A stretch of DNA of 64,000 nt from Nemopilema nomurai (lineage: Eukaryota > Cnidaria > Scyphozoa > Rhizostomeae > Rhizostomatidae). Under the pieces are notes generated by a model that worked only from the letters and a program-made list of their open reading frames with translations, had not been told where the DNA came from and did no database searches. Location: positions 2,549,820 through 2,613,819 of the forward strand of contig ML133493.1 in assembly GCA_003864495.1 (NCBI GenBank). Direction: 5' to 3'. The position numbers and the translations under genes are program-made. This document shows, piece after piece, positions 39,426-50,100 of the stretch (positions are counted from its first letter, which is position 1; every line of letters begins with the position of its first letter).

Positions 39426-40075
39426 AGCGTAGTTTACACGAGCAAGTTTTCTATGACAATTTTTAATTGACAATTTTTTTTGCTCGTGTAGATGAGGTCA
39501 ATTTGAGCTCATATGACAATTTTTCATATGACAAGTGTACCTTTTCAAAAGCGTGCATGCCAGCTTTTATTTGCCATATGAAAAATTGTCATATGTGAAA
39601 CTTGCCCGTGTAAACGCTTTGACAAGTAAACTTGACAATTTTCTTTCGCCCTCAGATCTCGCATGATACAACGCAAGCATTTTTCGTGCCATTTATTGTT
39701 CGTTGCAATGGCCGCCAGACTGAGTTGGACAGATCAAGCCACATCTACATTGTTAGAAGCCCTCTGGAATCGCGAAAGCCTATCGAATTCCAAATCTGAG
39801 AGGTATAAAAACAGGAACATCAAAAAGACGGAATATGCTGAAATAAAAGATATACTAAAGGATGAGATCCCTCTCCTGAGGCTAGCCTACAAAACTGAGC
39901 AAATACCGCTGGCGAAATCCATTGTCTTCAGAACGAAAACGTGTCAAAGAAACTTACTGCTCATCCACACGAGCAAATACATTTGACAATTAAAACTTGT
40001 CAAATATCCATCTACACGAACAAGGAAACTTGTCAAAGAAAATTGTCATAGAAAATTGCTCATGTAAACCACGCT
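39426..40075. mobile_element. Harbinger-like element with SANT gene, TAA target duplication
   Basis: Terminal inverted repeats AGCGTAGTTTACACGAGCAA (left) and AGCGTGGTTTACATGAGCAA (right, read inward) are followed by further matching TTTTCTATGACAATTTT. TAA flanks both ends (39423-39425 and 40076-40078), as expected for the three-base TWA duplication of PIF/Harbinger elements. The element is 650 bp, with many CAATTTTTCATATGACAA-type subterminal inverted motifs and one plus-strand reading frame for a Myb/SANT-like protein. There is no DDE transposase, so it is non-autonomous. Confidence 0.78.
39708..39986 (+). CDS. Myb/SANT-like DNA-binding protein fragment inside the element
   Basis: From the ATG at 39708 the frame reads MAARLSWTDQATSTLLEALW, then RNIKKTEYAEIKDILKDE. 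This is the W-(T/S)D-x-x-x-x-x-LL...L start and the middle helix of Myb/SANT-like transposon proteins. The frame continues into the right subterminal repeats (SKYI, TGA at 39984-39986), so its C-terminal half is made of repeat sequence. Harbinger elements are known to encode a separate Myb/SANT protein. Here it may be a captured or truncated copy. The longer frame from 39663 adds 15 residues of no obvious meaning. Confidence 0.5.
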   Translation: MAARLSWTDQATSTLLEALWNRESLSNSKSERYKNRNIKKTEYAEIKDILKDEIPLLRLAYKTEQIPLAKSIVFRTKTCQRNLLLIHTSKYI

Positions 40076-40078
40076 TAA

Positions 40079-42591
40079 TTTCCGCTTCCTTGTTGCTGAC
40101 ACACATTTTTCCTACTTATTAACTGTTGTTTTGATACTGCTCTTAACCTCTGGCTTCGAAAGACATTAAAATTGAAGCTGGTGCCTCTTCAACCAAGTTA
40201 ACTACAGCTTGATGGTCCCGGGATGCTCGAATTACCTATAATGTGGGGGCCAGATAAAACATAGGGGCGCATGACCAATTCGGTTTGGGATTTGGCGTGG
40301 GCACTTTTGGGTTCGCGGGGATTTGCAAGGGACACTTATGGTTTTCAAAAAATGGAGGTTATGGTCACTCTGACCCCCAGTCTCTTGTAGGAAGAGGGGT
40401 TAACAACATTTTTCAGAAATTTTGCATACTCATATCCATTTATTAAACCCCCCCCTAATTATGCAAAAAGTCATCACCCCCTCTTTTTTCAGCTACAAAT
40501 TTCGGAAAAGCGCGAAAAAAAGTTCGATTAAAGTATTTCAATCTATTATGACCCCCCATTTCAGGGTTTCTAAAGAAAGTGTCAACCCCCTCCTTATAAG
40601 ACCCCTCTTCAATAAGAAACCTAAATCAGAGAATTCCAAGACCTTTTTCAATCAGCGATGATAGCCACTGTTGAATTTTAGACATACGTTAATCTTACCA
40701 ATGCAACGAAGGGCATTTACACTGGAAACCGCCAAAATAGAATCAAAGAATCAATTTATATTGTATGGTGCATATCCAGCGGTAGATCAATGTTTATACA
40801 TACAAGCCGGAATCTAAAAACATTACATGAATCGCAGCCATTTTAAAGACGAGTCTTTTTAAAAAGCTCTAGCAACTTTTGGCGGTTACCCTTTAACTGT
40901 TTAATAGTAGCCCCCTACAGGGAAGTTGTAAGAGAGGGGCCTAGTTCCCCAGTTGTTACCAAATGGGCAACCTTGCATGTGCAACATTCAAAGCGTGGGC
41001 AATGAAGAAAATGGAAGTCAGCTAATGAATTGCAATGGTGGACAATTGTCGTTACATTGTTTATTCATAATCTTTTAAGAAAACTCAAAACCCACTGACG
41101 CTTTGTTTAATACCAATGGTGGAACTTAATATCTCAGGTTCGTGCACAACCATTACAAATATATACGCGTGCCTCCAAGTAAGCAGACATTTCAAAAATA
41201 GAAGAATGATGCGTTTGATGCAACAGAACCAGTCTTCTTTTTATACATTCCATAAATAATATGAGGGTTGGAAATTAGCGAAGTTTTACAATTAATGATG
41301 ACAGAAAGATCATTACAATCTCATAATTGGTGACATATTCAAAGCAAAACATGAAAATGTCGTGGGATGAAACAGCACAAGAAAATATACACGAAACTAA
41401 TGGTAAGAATTAAATATTGGCAAGAACGTAATTTTAGCAAAAAGAGTGATGGACAACCACCTTCTCTGGACTTGCTTTTTAGCAGCTCTAACAATCACCT
41501 ATTTAAATTTGACGTATAATTGAATTAAATATTGTGTCCTGAAAATCTATCGGGTGAAAGCCAAGGTAGGCTAATTGAAAACAAGTGAAGTTACAAATTT
41601 GTAGATTTAACTATTTACTTTTCATAAACTACTTCTATTAAAATTAATCAAATGATAGCTAGACTTTATACATGTGATAACTTGGCACCATATTGAAATT
41701 AAGTGTATGACAAACTTAACAAACACAGCAGTTCAAACTCTGCATACTGCAACAAGAAAACGTCAAACATAAGAACATTCCTGTAATGTCAATGTGACAG
41801 TTGACAGAAGAAAATAAAAATGCATCCAGTCTTGCATCTGCTGTGTGACCATAGTTTCTCTCATAGAGACTCTCTGCAAATCTCTGCCATAGCATTGATG
41901 TTTTGATGCTTAAACCCTAGGCATTCTCAGAAGAGCCAGCTTTTGAGAGACCTTTGTTTTTCAACCATGACTTACTCTAAATCAAGGTGTTAACCTGGTC
42001 ATATTTTGTAGAGAAGGTAGTGCTACAAATTTGAACAAGGTTTTGAATCAAAGCCAAGGAAAAATCAACCTGGAACATAGACTGTGGCAAAGGTGGCAAA
42101 AACGGGCATTGAACAATTGTACTACTTAAACATTGAGAATACTGCTACAGTCTGTGAAAGAGTTTTCTTTTGACTTACTTTTATGTTACTGATAAAAGGA
42201 ATACTACAATTTTTGGACTTCACATAATGTTGGAAAATAACTTGTTGGTTACTTGAGCCCAACAAGCCATCAATTTCAAAAGGAGCCTGCTAACCTAAGC
42301 TAAACAAAAAGCTTCTATTTTGTGAGTAATCTGGAAAATACCAAAGTATTAGAGGTACAACATTTGAAGAATATTAGGGCAAGTTTCAGGAAAACAGACC
42401 ACAGCACAAAGCATGGTACCTTTGTAAGCCAGTAGCCTTAGTAGAGAAGACAAGGTATGTTACCTTCAATTAAGCATACAGGAAATACAAAAATATGTTA
42501 TTTGATTTTTGTATAATTCTCACTAACTGCTACTGACGTGGTGGAAAACTTTTCCAATTGATGAAAACATTTTGAAACCAGTAAGCCACAC
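40079..42591. other. Non-coding region downstream of PAP2 gene
   Basis: Part of this is presumably the 3' UTR of the minus-strand PAP2-like gene. At 40370-40640 there are spaced C-runs (GACCCCC, AACCCCCCCC, CACCCCCTC, GACCCCCC, AACCCCCTCC) about 40-70 bases apart, apparently a diverged repeat of unknown class. No gene is recognised. Confidence 0.4.
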
Positions 42592-45500
42592 TCAAACTAG
42601 CTGAGTATAGTCATTTATGCGGCTTCTGTGACTAGCCTGTCCATCAAGAATATGGTCTCTGCTTGAGAAAGGATTCCAGATCTTTATCATGCAAAAGTTA
42701 ACAATAAAAACAAGAATGATTCCAGCAAGTGCATCAACTCCATAGTGATGATGAGAATACAGTGCAGCCCATGAGATCCACAAGACATGGAACCATGCAA
42801 ACTTCTTGCCAATCCAAGGTCTATTCACACATATAATAGCTGGCCAAGCCACATGCAGTGATGGAAATGCACCAAATTTTAAAGGCGACGCTGAATAAAC
42901 TCCTTGAAAAAAGTGTAGTCCAATAAATGCATCAAGACGCTGGAATCCAGCTTCGTTGCTTGCAGATTTAACAAAGTTTCCATCTGTTCCATAAACCACA
43001 CTGTCAACATACCAAGGTGGAGCAGTTGGGAAAACATACTGAAGGAACAGTGCACAGAGATTCACCCAGCCAGCACACCAAGCAAATGTCAGGATGCTGT
43101 ATCTCTTTCTTGGGTGTATCAGCAAGTATAGTAAAAATAAAGCTGGTAGAGGAAAGTGAATTAAATACGGAACAGCTGCAAGACAGTCCAGAAATGGATT
43201 GGCAATCTTTGATAAAAGCCGGTGTGGGTGACAATGGAATACAACAGACTCAAACCATGGAAGAAAATCAATGTTCGGCTTCCGGATACTGTCCAGTCCA
43301 GTGATACTACGGACCAAGTTGTATTTGGAGTAGAATATTAAATAGAATGTGTATGGTAGAAAAGCCATTACAACTTTTCGAATTGGCACTTTCTTGAAAT
43401 TTCCTTCAACTTCTTCGGTATTTCATCAACAATTGAATGGAATTCAGTCTAGAATACAGAGATGAATACTTAGATAAATAGATGAATACATACAATTATA
43501 TATTTATATAGCTAAAAATGTATTTTTAAAGAAGATCTGAAAAGATCCATGCAGCTGTAGCAGCATATATATCATACCAACTGTAAAGATGAAATGAACT
43601 ATAAATATAATAAAATATTTGAAAATTCAAATCATCAAGCTAAAGAACATGTACACAGATGCATAATCATTCTTCTTTGAAGCTGCATGGATGCAGACAC
43701 TCAGCTTGCACCCTGCATAACTTCAGTTGTTAATTTACTTTTGAGAAAAGTTTTTCTTGGATGACACTTGACTTCAATTTTTTATTAGCAAGTTAGGTGC
43801 CCTTTACATGAGACCCGAAACGAAACTCATGCCGGCACGCGTTTTCATGCCAGCACAAGTTTCATGTCGGGTGCTGGTCTAAGCTACTGTTGTGATTACA
43901 TGGCGTTGACCGAAATGAAACTCGTGCTGGCACGAAAATCTCACATCGCTCTTTTGTGCCGGCATGAAGTTGAGGGCCCCTTAGTTGAGGGCTCATGTAA
44001 AGGGCCCCTTAGTTGATCTATTGAGTCTTTCTGGTGCTGTCGCAGTTTAAATCTTAGAACATGCAGAGACAGAAGAATTATTGAATTGAAAAACATGCAA
44101 TAAGAAGATAATTGCTATAGAAATATATTGTTTGTTTACTTTTCCAAAGAATAGTTTATAAATAGTTTTCTTTTAAATACAAGAGTCATGACAACAACAT
44201 GGGTGCATGTGTTATAATACAGATAAATTAGACTCCAATTCATTTCCCTTTCAATTTGTCACTTCCATCTAACTTGAATTAATCAATTTCAAAAGCAATA
44301 TGAAACAGAGACCTAAAACTGTTCAAAGAGCTTGTTTACAAGAGCTGGTATACATATTTCTATTAAACTGTAAGATTTCTGTAACAGCTTTCTTCGAAAC
44401 TGGAACAGTGCATATCTGCAATTAAAACTACCAAAAGTACCTGTTTTGTTTCCACATATAACTCAAATGCTTCACGAAGACTCCTTGCAAATCGATTCCA
44501 TGAAACAACAATCTAGAAATGAATATTTCAAATTTTATATAAATCTAACTAGAGCAAAACTTTCAATATGTAATTTCTATATATATATATATAAATGATT
44601 TACACTTGTGATGATGTTTGCTCTCAACTAAGCTTGATTAACAGAATATAAGTTTTGGAGTTACCTGAAAACATATCAAGCATGAAACATTCACAACATT
44701 AACCATCATCTGCTGTTAACCAAGTTCAAGTGAAGACCATTTAAATATCCTTAATAGTATGAAGCACTAATCTTCAGCAACCATTGTGATTTGTAGACAG
44801 GTTAAAAGTAATTTGCATTATTTTCCTTATTACATCAACCATTTACTGCTTAGAAAAAATTAACAAAGCTTTAAGGCATCTAACTGAATTCATATATACT
44901 ACATGTTTACCCATAAAACATGCTTTAACTTGCAGTACTCTAAAAGACATGTTATTTAAATCAATGACAGAAAGAAGGTGTTGATAATATATTCAACCAA
45001 ATCAGCCTTCAGCCAAATCGGCTATAAATATTTCTGTGTGCTTAAATCTTTAATAATTTTACTAATGAGCTAGTTTTGACGATTTTAATAAATACCAAAA
45101 ATGATAAAATCGAATAACATAAAACTGAAAAGGCTTATGTCTAAAACCACAACAGAAGGTTCCGCGTGGCATGGCAACTGCCTGACTGAGTTGGCTAACA
45201 AGTCACAGCTTGAGACCATGAAAAGCATTAGCATGCACGTAATTTTGTTATCGAACTGGAATAAATGTATATCCCAAAATATTGCAAAAGTCTTTAGTTA
45301 ACAACAACAGAAATACTTAAAAGTTTGAAATAATAATGTCAAGACTAAGGCAAACTACATGCGACAGCCAGCAATGCGGAAAACGGAAATTCGCAGTGCA
45401 ACGACGAAAATTACCCGAACCTACACTCAAATCCTTAGTCCTTTTAAGATATCAAGCCTCCTAGAAATCTTTTCAAATCAAATTAGATGAAATTAACTTA

Positions 45501-45682
45501 GAAAGCAAGCATATTGCGAGGGAAAAAGGCGCCCAGTTTCAATTAGGCCTTGATAACCATTACCAACGGGTGGACCCGCAAGATCCGAACAAGCCAAACA
45601 TCCTTACCCTTCCAGCTTTGCCTTCCATGTTATTCTTCTGAGCTTCCTTATAGACGTGAGACGGTAAAAACGGCAAAGCCAT
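42592..45682 (-). CDS. PAP2-family / inositolphosphotransferase-like membrane protein
   Basis: Three exons: 45682-45608 (ATG start, MALPFLPSHVYKEAQKNNME), 44512-44441, and 43448-42592 ending in a stop. They total about 334 residues. Exon 3 has several hydrophobic spans (for example FPLPALFLLYLLI, WCAGWVNLCALFLQYVF and AGIILVFIVNFCMI) and the two PAP2 signature parts: FPSLHVAWPA, with the first catalytic histidine, and SHHHYGVDALAG, with the second histidine and the aspartate. The spacing and the PSLH...HY.VD form fit the PAP2_3 / Aur1-like group (inositolphosphotransferases and relatives). The substrate cannot be read from sequence. Exons 1-2 join exon 3 in phase 0, but that frame ends shortly after position 43389, while the enzyme frame begins there, one base out of register. 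Either a G is missing in the sequence (AAG-GTG), or translation starts inside at VVMAF. Moderate to good confidence in the family. Confidence 0.82.
43796..44008. mobile_element. 213-bp Harbinger-type MITE with TTA target duplication
   Basis: It lies in the intron between PAP2 exons 2 and 3. Left end GGTGCCCTTTACATGAG, right end (read inward) GGGGCCCTTTACATGAG: 16 of 17 bases match. TTA flanks both ends (43793-43795, 44009-44011). The inside holds GC-rich repeats of the type CATGCCGGCACG, CATGCCAGCAC and CGTGCTGGCACG in both orientations. Near the right end the run GGGCCCCTTAGTTGA is duplicated, so the terminus looks partly repeated. Confidence 0.78.
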
Positions 45683-47287
45683 TTTGATATATTTTTATAA
45701 GCGACTCGTTCAAGTAAATCCGATGAATAGATCTTTAAATCCCTCTGACTTTGACGGTGCAACGGCCTAACAACGGGTTGATTCAAACCGATGAGACACG
45801 AAAACGGTAAGATATCGTGCAGCCTTCACTGGTTATAGAGAATCTTCGGCATAAAATGAAAATTCAGATGTACCACATTGCGAAAGATGGCAATAGTGGG
45901 GTAACAATCTTGTAAAGTGCATCAAAGTGCCTCCTAGGAGCCAGTGCGCTTCCACATTTTGCAATCGCCCACAAAAAAGGGCGTAATTGGAATTCGCTAC
46001 TACAACCGTCGGCTCTTTGCACAGCGGTTGCTTCATTGTTACCAACCTACGTCATTCATGTCCAGTCCTCAAATTCAAAGCGACCTTTTCGGAAAAGCAT
46101 GAGTCATGCAAAAAGGCAGCGACCATTATAACAGCGGTCAAGGAAATATTTTGAAAGTCATGAAGGCATATTCAATTTGAAAATGAGGCCCAGTCCGTTC
46201 CATAATATGGGCTCCAAAATAAGCAAAAGGAGTTGAAAAGGAAAAAATCTTTCATACTCATGCTGTCCGTAGTTTGCAAAAGTAAAATTACCTCCACGTC
46301 AGTAAGCAAGCCTGGTCAAAGAAATTATGGCCGAATTAATGTAAGAAAAACTCAAAGTAGCAAGAATAATAGCCCAAGGGGAGGGGACGGTGAGGCAAAT
46401 TGTCCCAAGACCTCAATGTCTAGGGGGCTTCACAAAGTAAGACCAAACTGTTGATGTCAAATGTTAAACTATTTAATCCTCTCAGCGGCCCAGGTCAAAG
46501 GTCAGAAGAAGAATAACTGAGGGTAACAAGAATAAGAGCCTAAGATAGGAAAAAGGTAGGCATGCAAACTCTGATTCAAATACCTCGAGTATTCGTGGAC
46601 AACTAGGCACAGTAAGCCAGTGTCCTCCAATGTCTTCGTCACAAAAGACTGTTAGTTGTTTTGAGAAACCTATTAATGACCAAAATACGTAAAATTAGTT
46701 TCAAGGTTATACGAGGCTCATAAATAAACAATCCGTAAGGATAATAAAGCATTTCAAAGATCTTTCCATACCCCTCTTCCTTACTTTTTTACCTTCGAAA
46801 TAATTTGGCCCCTCCCTTTAACAGTGATTTTGGTAAAACTGCATGTGATCCTTAAAAAGCCTTATGCTCAGCGACTTGTCAGTGGCTACGTTCTAAATAC
46901 CAAATCGAGGTAAGCCTTGAGGCAGCCAATCTAATGTAACGTTTAATCTCAAGAATAGTGTAAAAGCAAGTTAAAGAGCAAAGTTAATGACAAGACCAGT
47001 GTCAAATCAAGTGGTACGTTAAGAGGTAAGTCTTACAGTTAGTCAAATCATAAGGGAAATGGGAAGACCAGTGTACAGTCAAGTGGTAAGTTAAAGTGTA
47101 AGTTTTACACTAACTGCAATTTTCAGTCAAGGCCAGAGCCAAGTAAAGTGGTAAATAAAGGAGTAAGTCACATGTCAATTGGTCAAGCCAATGTGTGGTT
47201 AAAAGGAAGGCCATAGGGGAGGTTCTAAGGGATGCATTTATCCCACTATTATTCCCCAAAAGTTTAAAATTGAATGTAGCTTGCCTC
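45683..47287. repeat. Non-coding upstream region of PAP2 gene with diverged tandem repeats
   Basis: No gene is seen. From about 46920 to 47180, units of some 55-70 bases recur with the words AAGACCAGTGT, TCAAGTGGTAAGTTAA and GTAAGTCTTACA in changing forms. Related words reappear near 48880-49000, 49370-49410 and 50680-50730. This is an old, degraded minisatellite-like family. The PAP2 promoter should lie within the first few hundred bases. Confidence 0.45.
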
Positions 47288-47598
47288 CAGTGGTGTAGAG
47301 CTAGATAAATAACTAGGGGGCTCCCATAGATTGGTGCTAAACATGGATGAAGCCAAAAAAAGGTATGGGGCATGAGGTCATCGCCCACAAAAACTTTCGA
47401 GTTTGCTTATACCTTCAGTGGAATAATTGCTTTCGTATCATGGAACTTCTTTAGATTTGAAAAAACACTCATTTGGCTCAAATTAGAAAATTATAATTCT
47501 ATTTCAGAGAAAAACTAGGGGGCTATAGCACCTCCAAAATTTAAGAAAAAATAACTAGGGGGCTGCGACCCCCTGAGCCCCCCAGCTCTACAGCCCTG
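47288..47598. mobile_element. hAT-like non-autonomous element (311 bp)
   Basis: Ends CAGTGGTGTAGAGCT (left) and CAGGGCTGTAGAGCT (right, read inward): 13 of 15 match, with the CAG start usual for hAT. The flanking eight bases CTTGCCTC (47280-47287) and CCTGCCTC (47599-47606) differ at one position, as expected of an aged 8-bp target duplication. AACTAGGGGGCT recurs internally in subterminal positions. There is no transposase frame. Confidence 0.7.
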
Positions 47599-47606
47599 CC
47601 TGCCTC

Positions 47607-50100
47607 TATTGATCAGCATGTAACTTCAAAAAAGGCCATATGCTATTTGAGTACTAAATGAAGCAAGCTAAAACGTCGTATTTAATTCTATCTTTCTTCG
47701 ATTCTTGATAGCAATTTAAAGGGGATATATAAAAACAGATCAAGAACAGAGATCTTGGGCACAGAATAGGGAAGGGTGGTGGCGAAGCATGAAAGCAAAT
47801 TTATTGTGGGCCAACTAAGGTGAACTGAAATCATGCAGAAGGTATAAAGAACGAGTCTGATGTCTTTTGGGTTGAATCTTGGCACCGTTATGGCATGCTA
47901 ACAGCGAAGAGAATTTTATTTATAATCTTAAAATGAATCTCGAATCTATCAAAGTTGTGATTTTTCTGCACGTAAAACTCCTGGTTTCAATTAGTGAGTT
48001 AACAAATCAATTTTAACAACTAACTTAAACGATGTAATATTTAACTAATTAAATTTTCACGAAAAAAGGGGGACTGCTGTTTTGTAGTTCCATCTTTAGT
48101 GCAAGAAATATCTAATAATTGGCAAATGGTAAAATTTGCAAAAATATTTTGAAGGCATGGCCCCTGAAAAAAATTGTTAGCGAGCCAATCGATCGATGAT
48201 ACAATCCTCGCTAAAGGTTCTTCTTTTTCGAAGGACCTGACGAACATAATGGGGGTGTGCTAATTCAACATAACATTTCATGTACAAAACCTATCATTTT
48301 AATGAGGTTCTTGAATTTTGACGAAGTAGCCTTCAATGGACTGTCCCATGGCTGCAATTAACTAATATGGAATTAGTATAGTTTACATATCAGCCTTCAA
48401 AACTGGGTCCTGAAATATCGGTTGAGCGCATAATGAACTCTTTACTTTTATGTAAATGACACCTGTTTAGCATATACTCAGGGCTGGTTATAGACAAGGC
48501 AAATCAACACTATAAACCAGAAGTCACACATTGGAAATGCAGAGGCGAAGTAAGACAGAAAACACACCCGAAACCAGCATATCTAGAAGGTTCCAATATT
48601 GCAAGCAACATGTCCTTCTGATTAATAATTTAATTCTAAAGGACATGTTTCGGGTAACACTTTGCAGTCACCTTTCTTGAGAAATTTTGCAAACTAACAT
48701 GTGTAGACGACAGAGCAATCAAGGCAGAAATACCAGTAAGGGCTAAGCAATGCACCCTATTCACCGGTGCCCGATATCATTTGCCAGTAGCTATATTGAT
48801 GATGAAGAGTAATGGTGAAACGAGCAAAAAGTCACAGGGAATCAAGTGATAGCTCCAGAAGTCTCAGTATCTAAAGAGTCGAGTGGTGAGTCAAATGGAA
48901 TGCCGTGTGTGTAAAGTCAAGTGATAAGTTTCCAAAGGCAAGCCATGTGTGTAGATTCAAATAGAAGTCCCAGAGGAAGCTCCAAAGAAAGTCCCGTATC
49001 TCTTGTCAATTTATAAGTGCAAGAGCAAATTTTTACTGCGTCTAATTAAGGGGTATTAAACTGACCAATCACTAGCTTGCGACGTTTGCGACATGGGTAT
49101 TCCCTGGAATCAAGTTTCAACCAATGGGAGAAGACCTTGTAAAACTTCAGCACTACTGTAATTAAGATGGTCAAGCCCTAAGGCAAGTCATGTATGTAGA
49201 ACAAATGCTGAAGATCTCTTACTTCACAACCTGCTAGTGCCGCTGCTCTTGCGCATAATGAAGATAGTTGGGGAGCCAGCATTATTCTTTGCTAACTACA
49301 ATACATTGCAAATACATTCCAGTGTACATTTCCTTTTGTTTGTAAAATCAAGTGTTAGTCAAAGGGCGAGTGATGCGTCTTTAATTAAGTGGCAAGTCAT
49401 CAGGTGGCAAGTACATTAGCACGCCATTTGTGAAACGTCTTCTGGTAATTTTCAGGCCACTTTCTTGTAATTTCTATTTCAAAATACTTTTAAGTAGACG
49501 ATATATTCATTCCTGTCTATAGCGGTCTTTCTCGAGTCGTTGTAAACACTTTTTTTGATATAGGAAAACCCAATTTTCTGCTGAGTCTCGATATTCTTAA
49601 AAATTTTCGAGTTTGGGCATAAGATTTTTCTTAAATTATTCTTGCCGAACACAAGGTATAAATTCGCATTATTAGCTTCACCGTAAATTACTCACAGAGA
49701 GGCAGTGTGTATTTCAAAGCATATTTATATATAAATATAGCGTCAAAGTGACCGTTGTTTCATTATGAAGGAAAACTCAGATTAAGGAGCGATGAAGGTT
49801 GAATTATCCTTCAATATTGGGCTTCAATTGTCTTATAAACTTAATTCTTATAAAAAAGCGTCTAGATCAGATACGTTTTCACTTGAATGAATGCAAAATT
49901 CCTTGTATAGAATAACATGATTAATTAAAGAAGCCTCGAACTGAATCTAAAACATAGGCCAACAATATAAAGGAGAGGCTAGGGAGAACGACAGAAAGAG
50001 ACCCTTCGCATAAACGTTCATAATCCATAAAAAATCCCAAAATATACGAAATCTTTACTTTATGTCTGCTTAAAAGTACAAATCCCAAAAAAAGAAGTTA
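47607..50100. other. Non-coding region downstream of the Kazal/WAP gene
   Basis: No exon is recognised on either strand. It contains scattered copies of the GTCAAGTGGTAAGT-like degraded repeat and AT-rich sequence. The short frames at 47688-47885, 48041-48247 and 49237-49419 have no domain resemblance. Confidence 0.4.
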
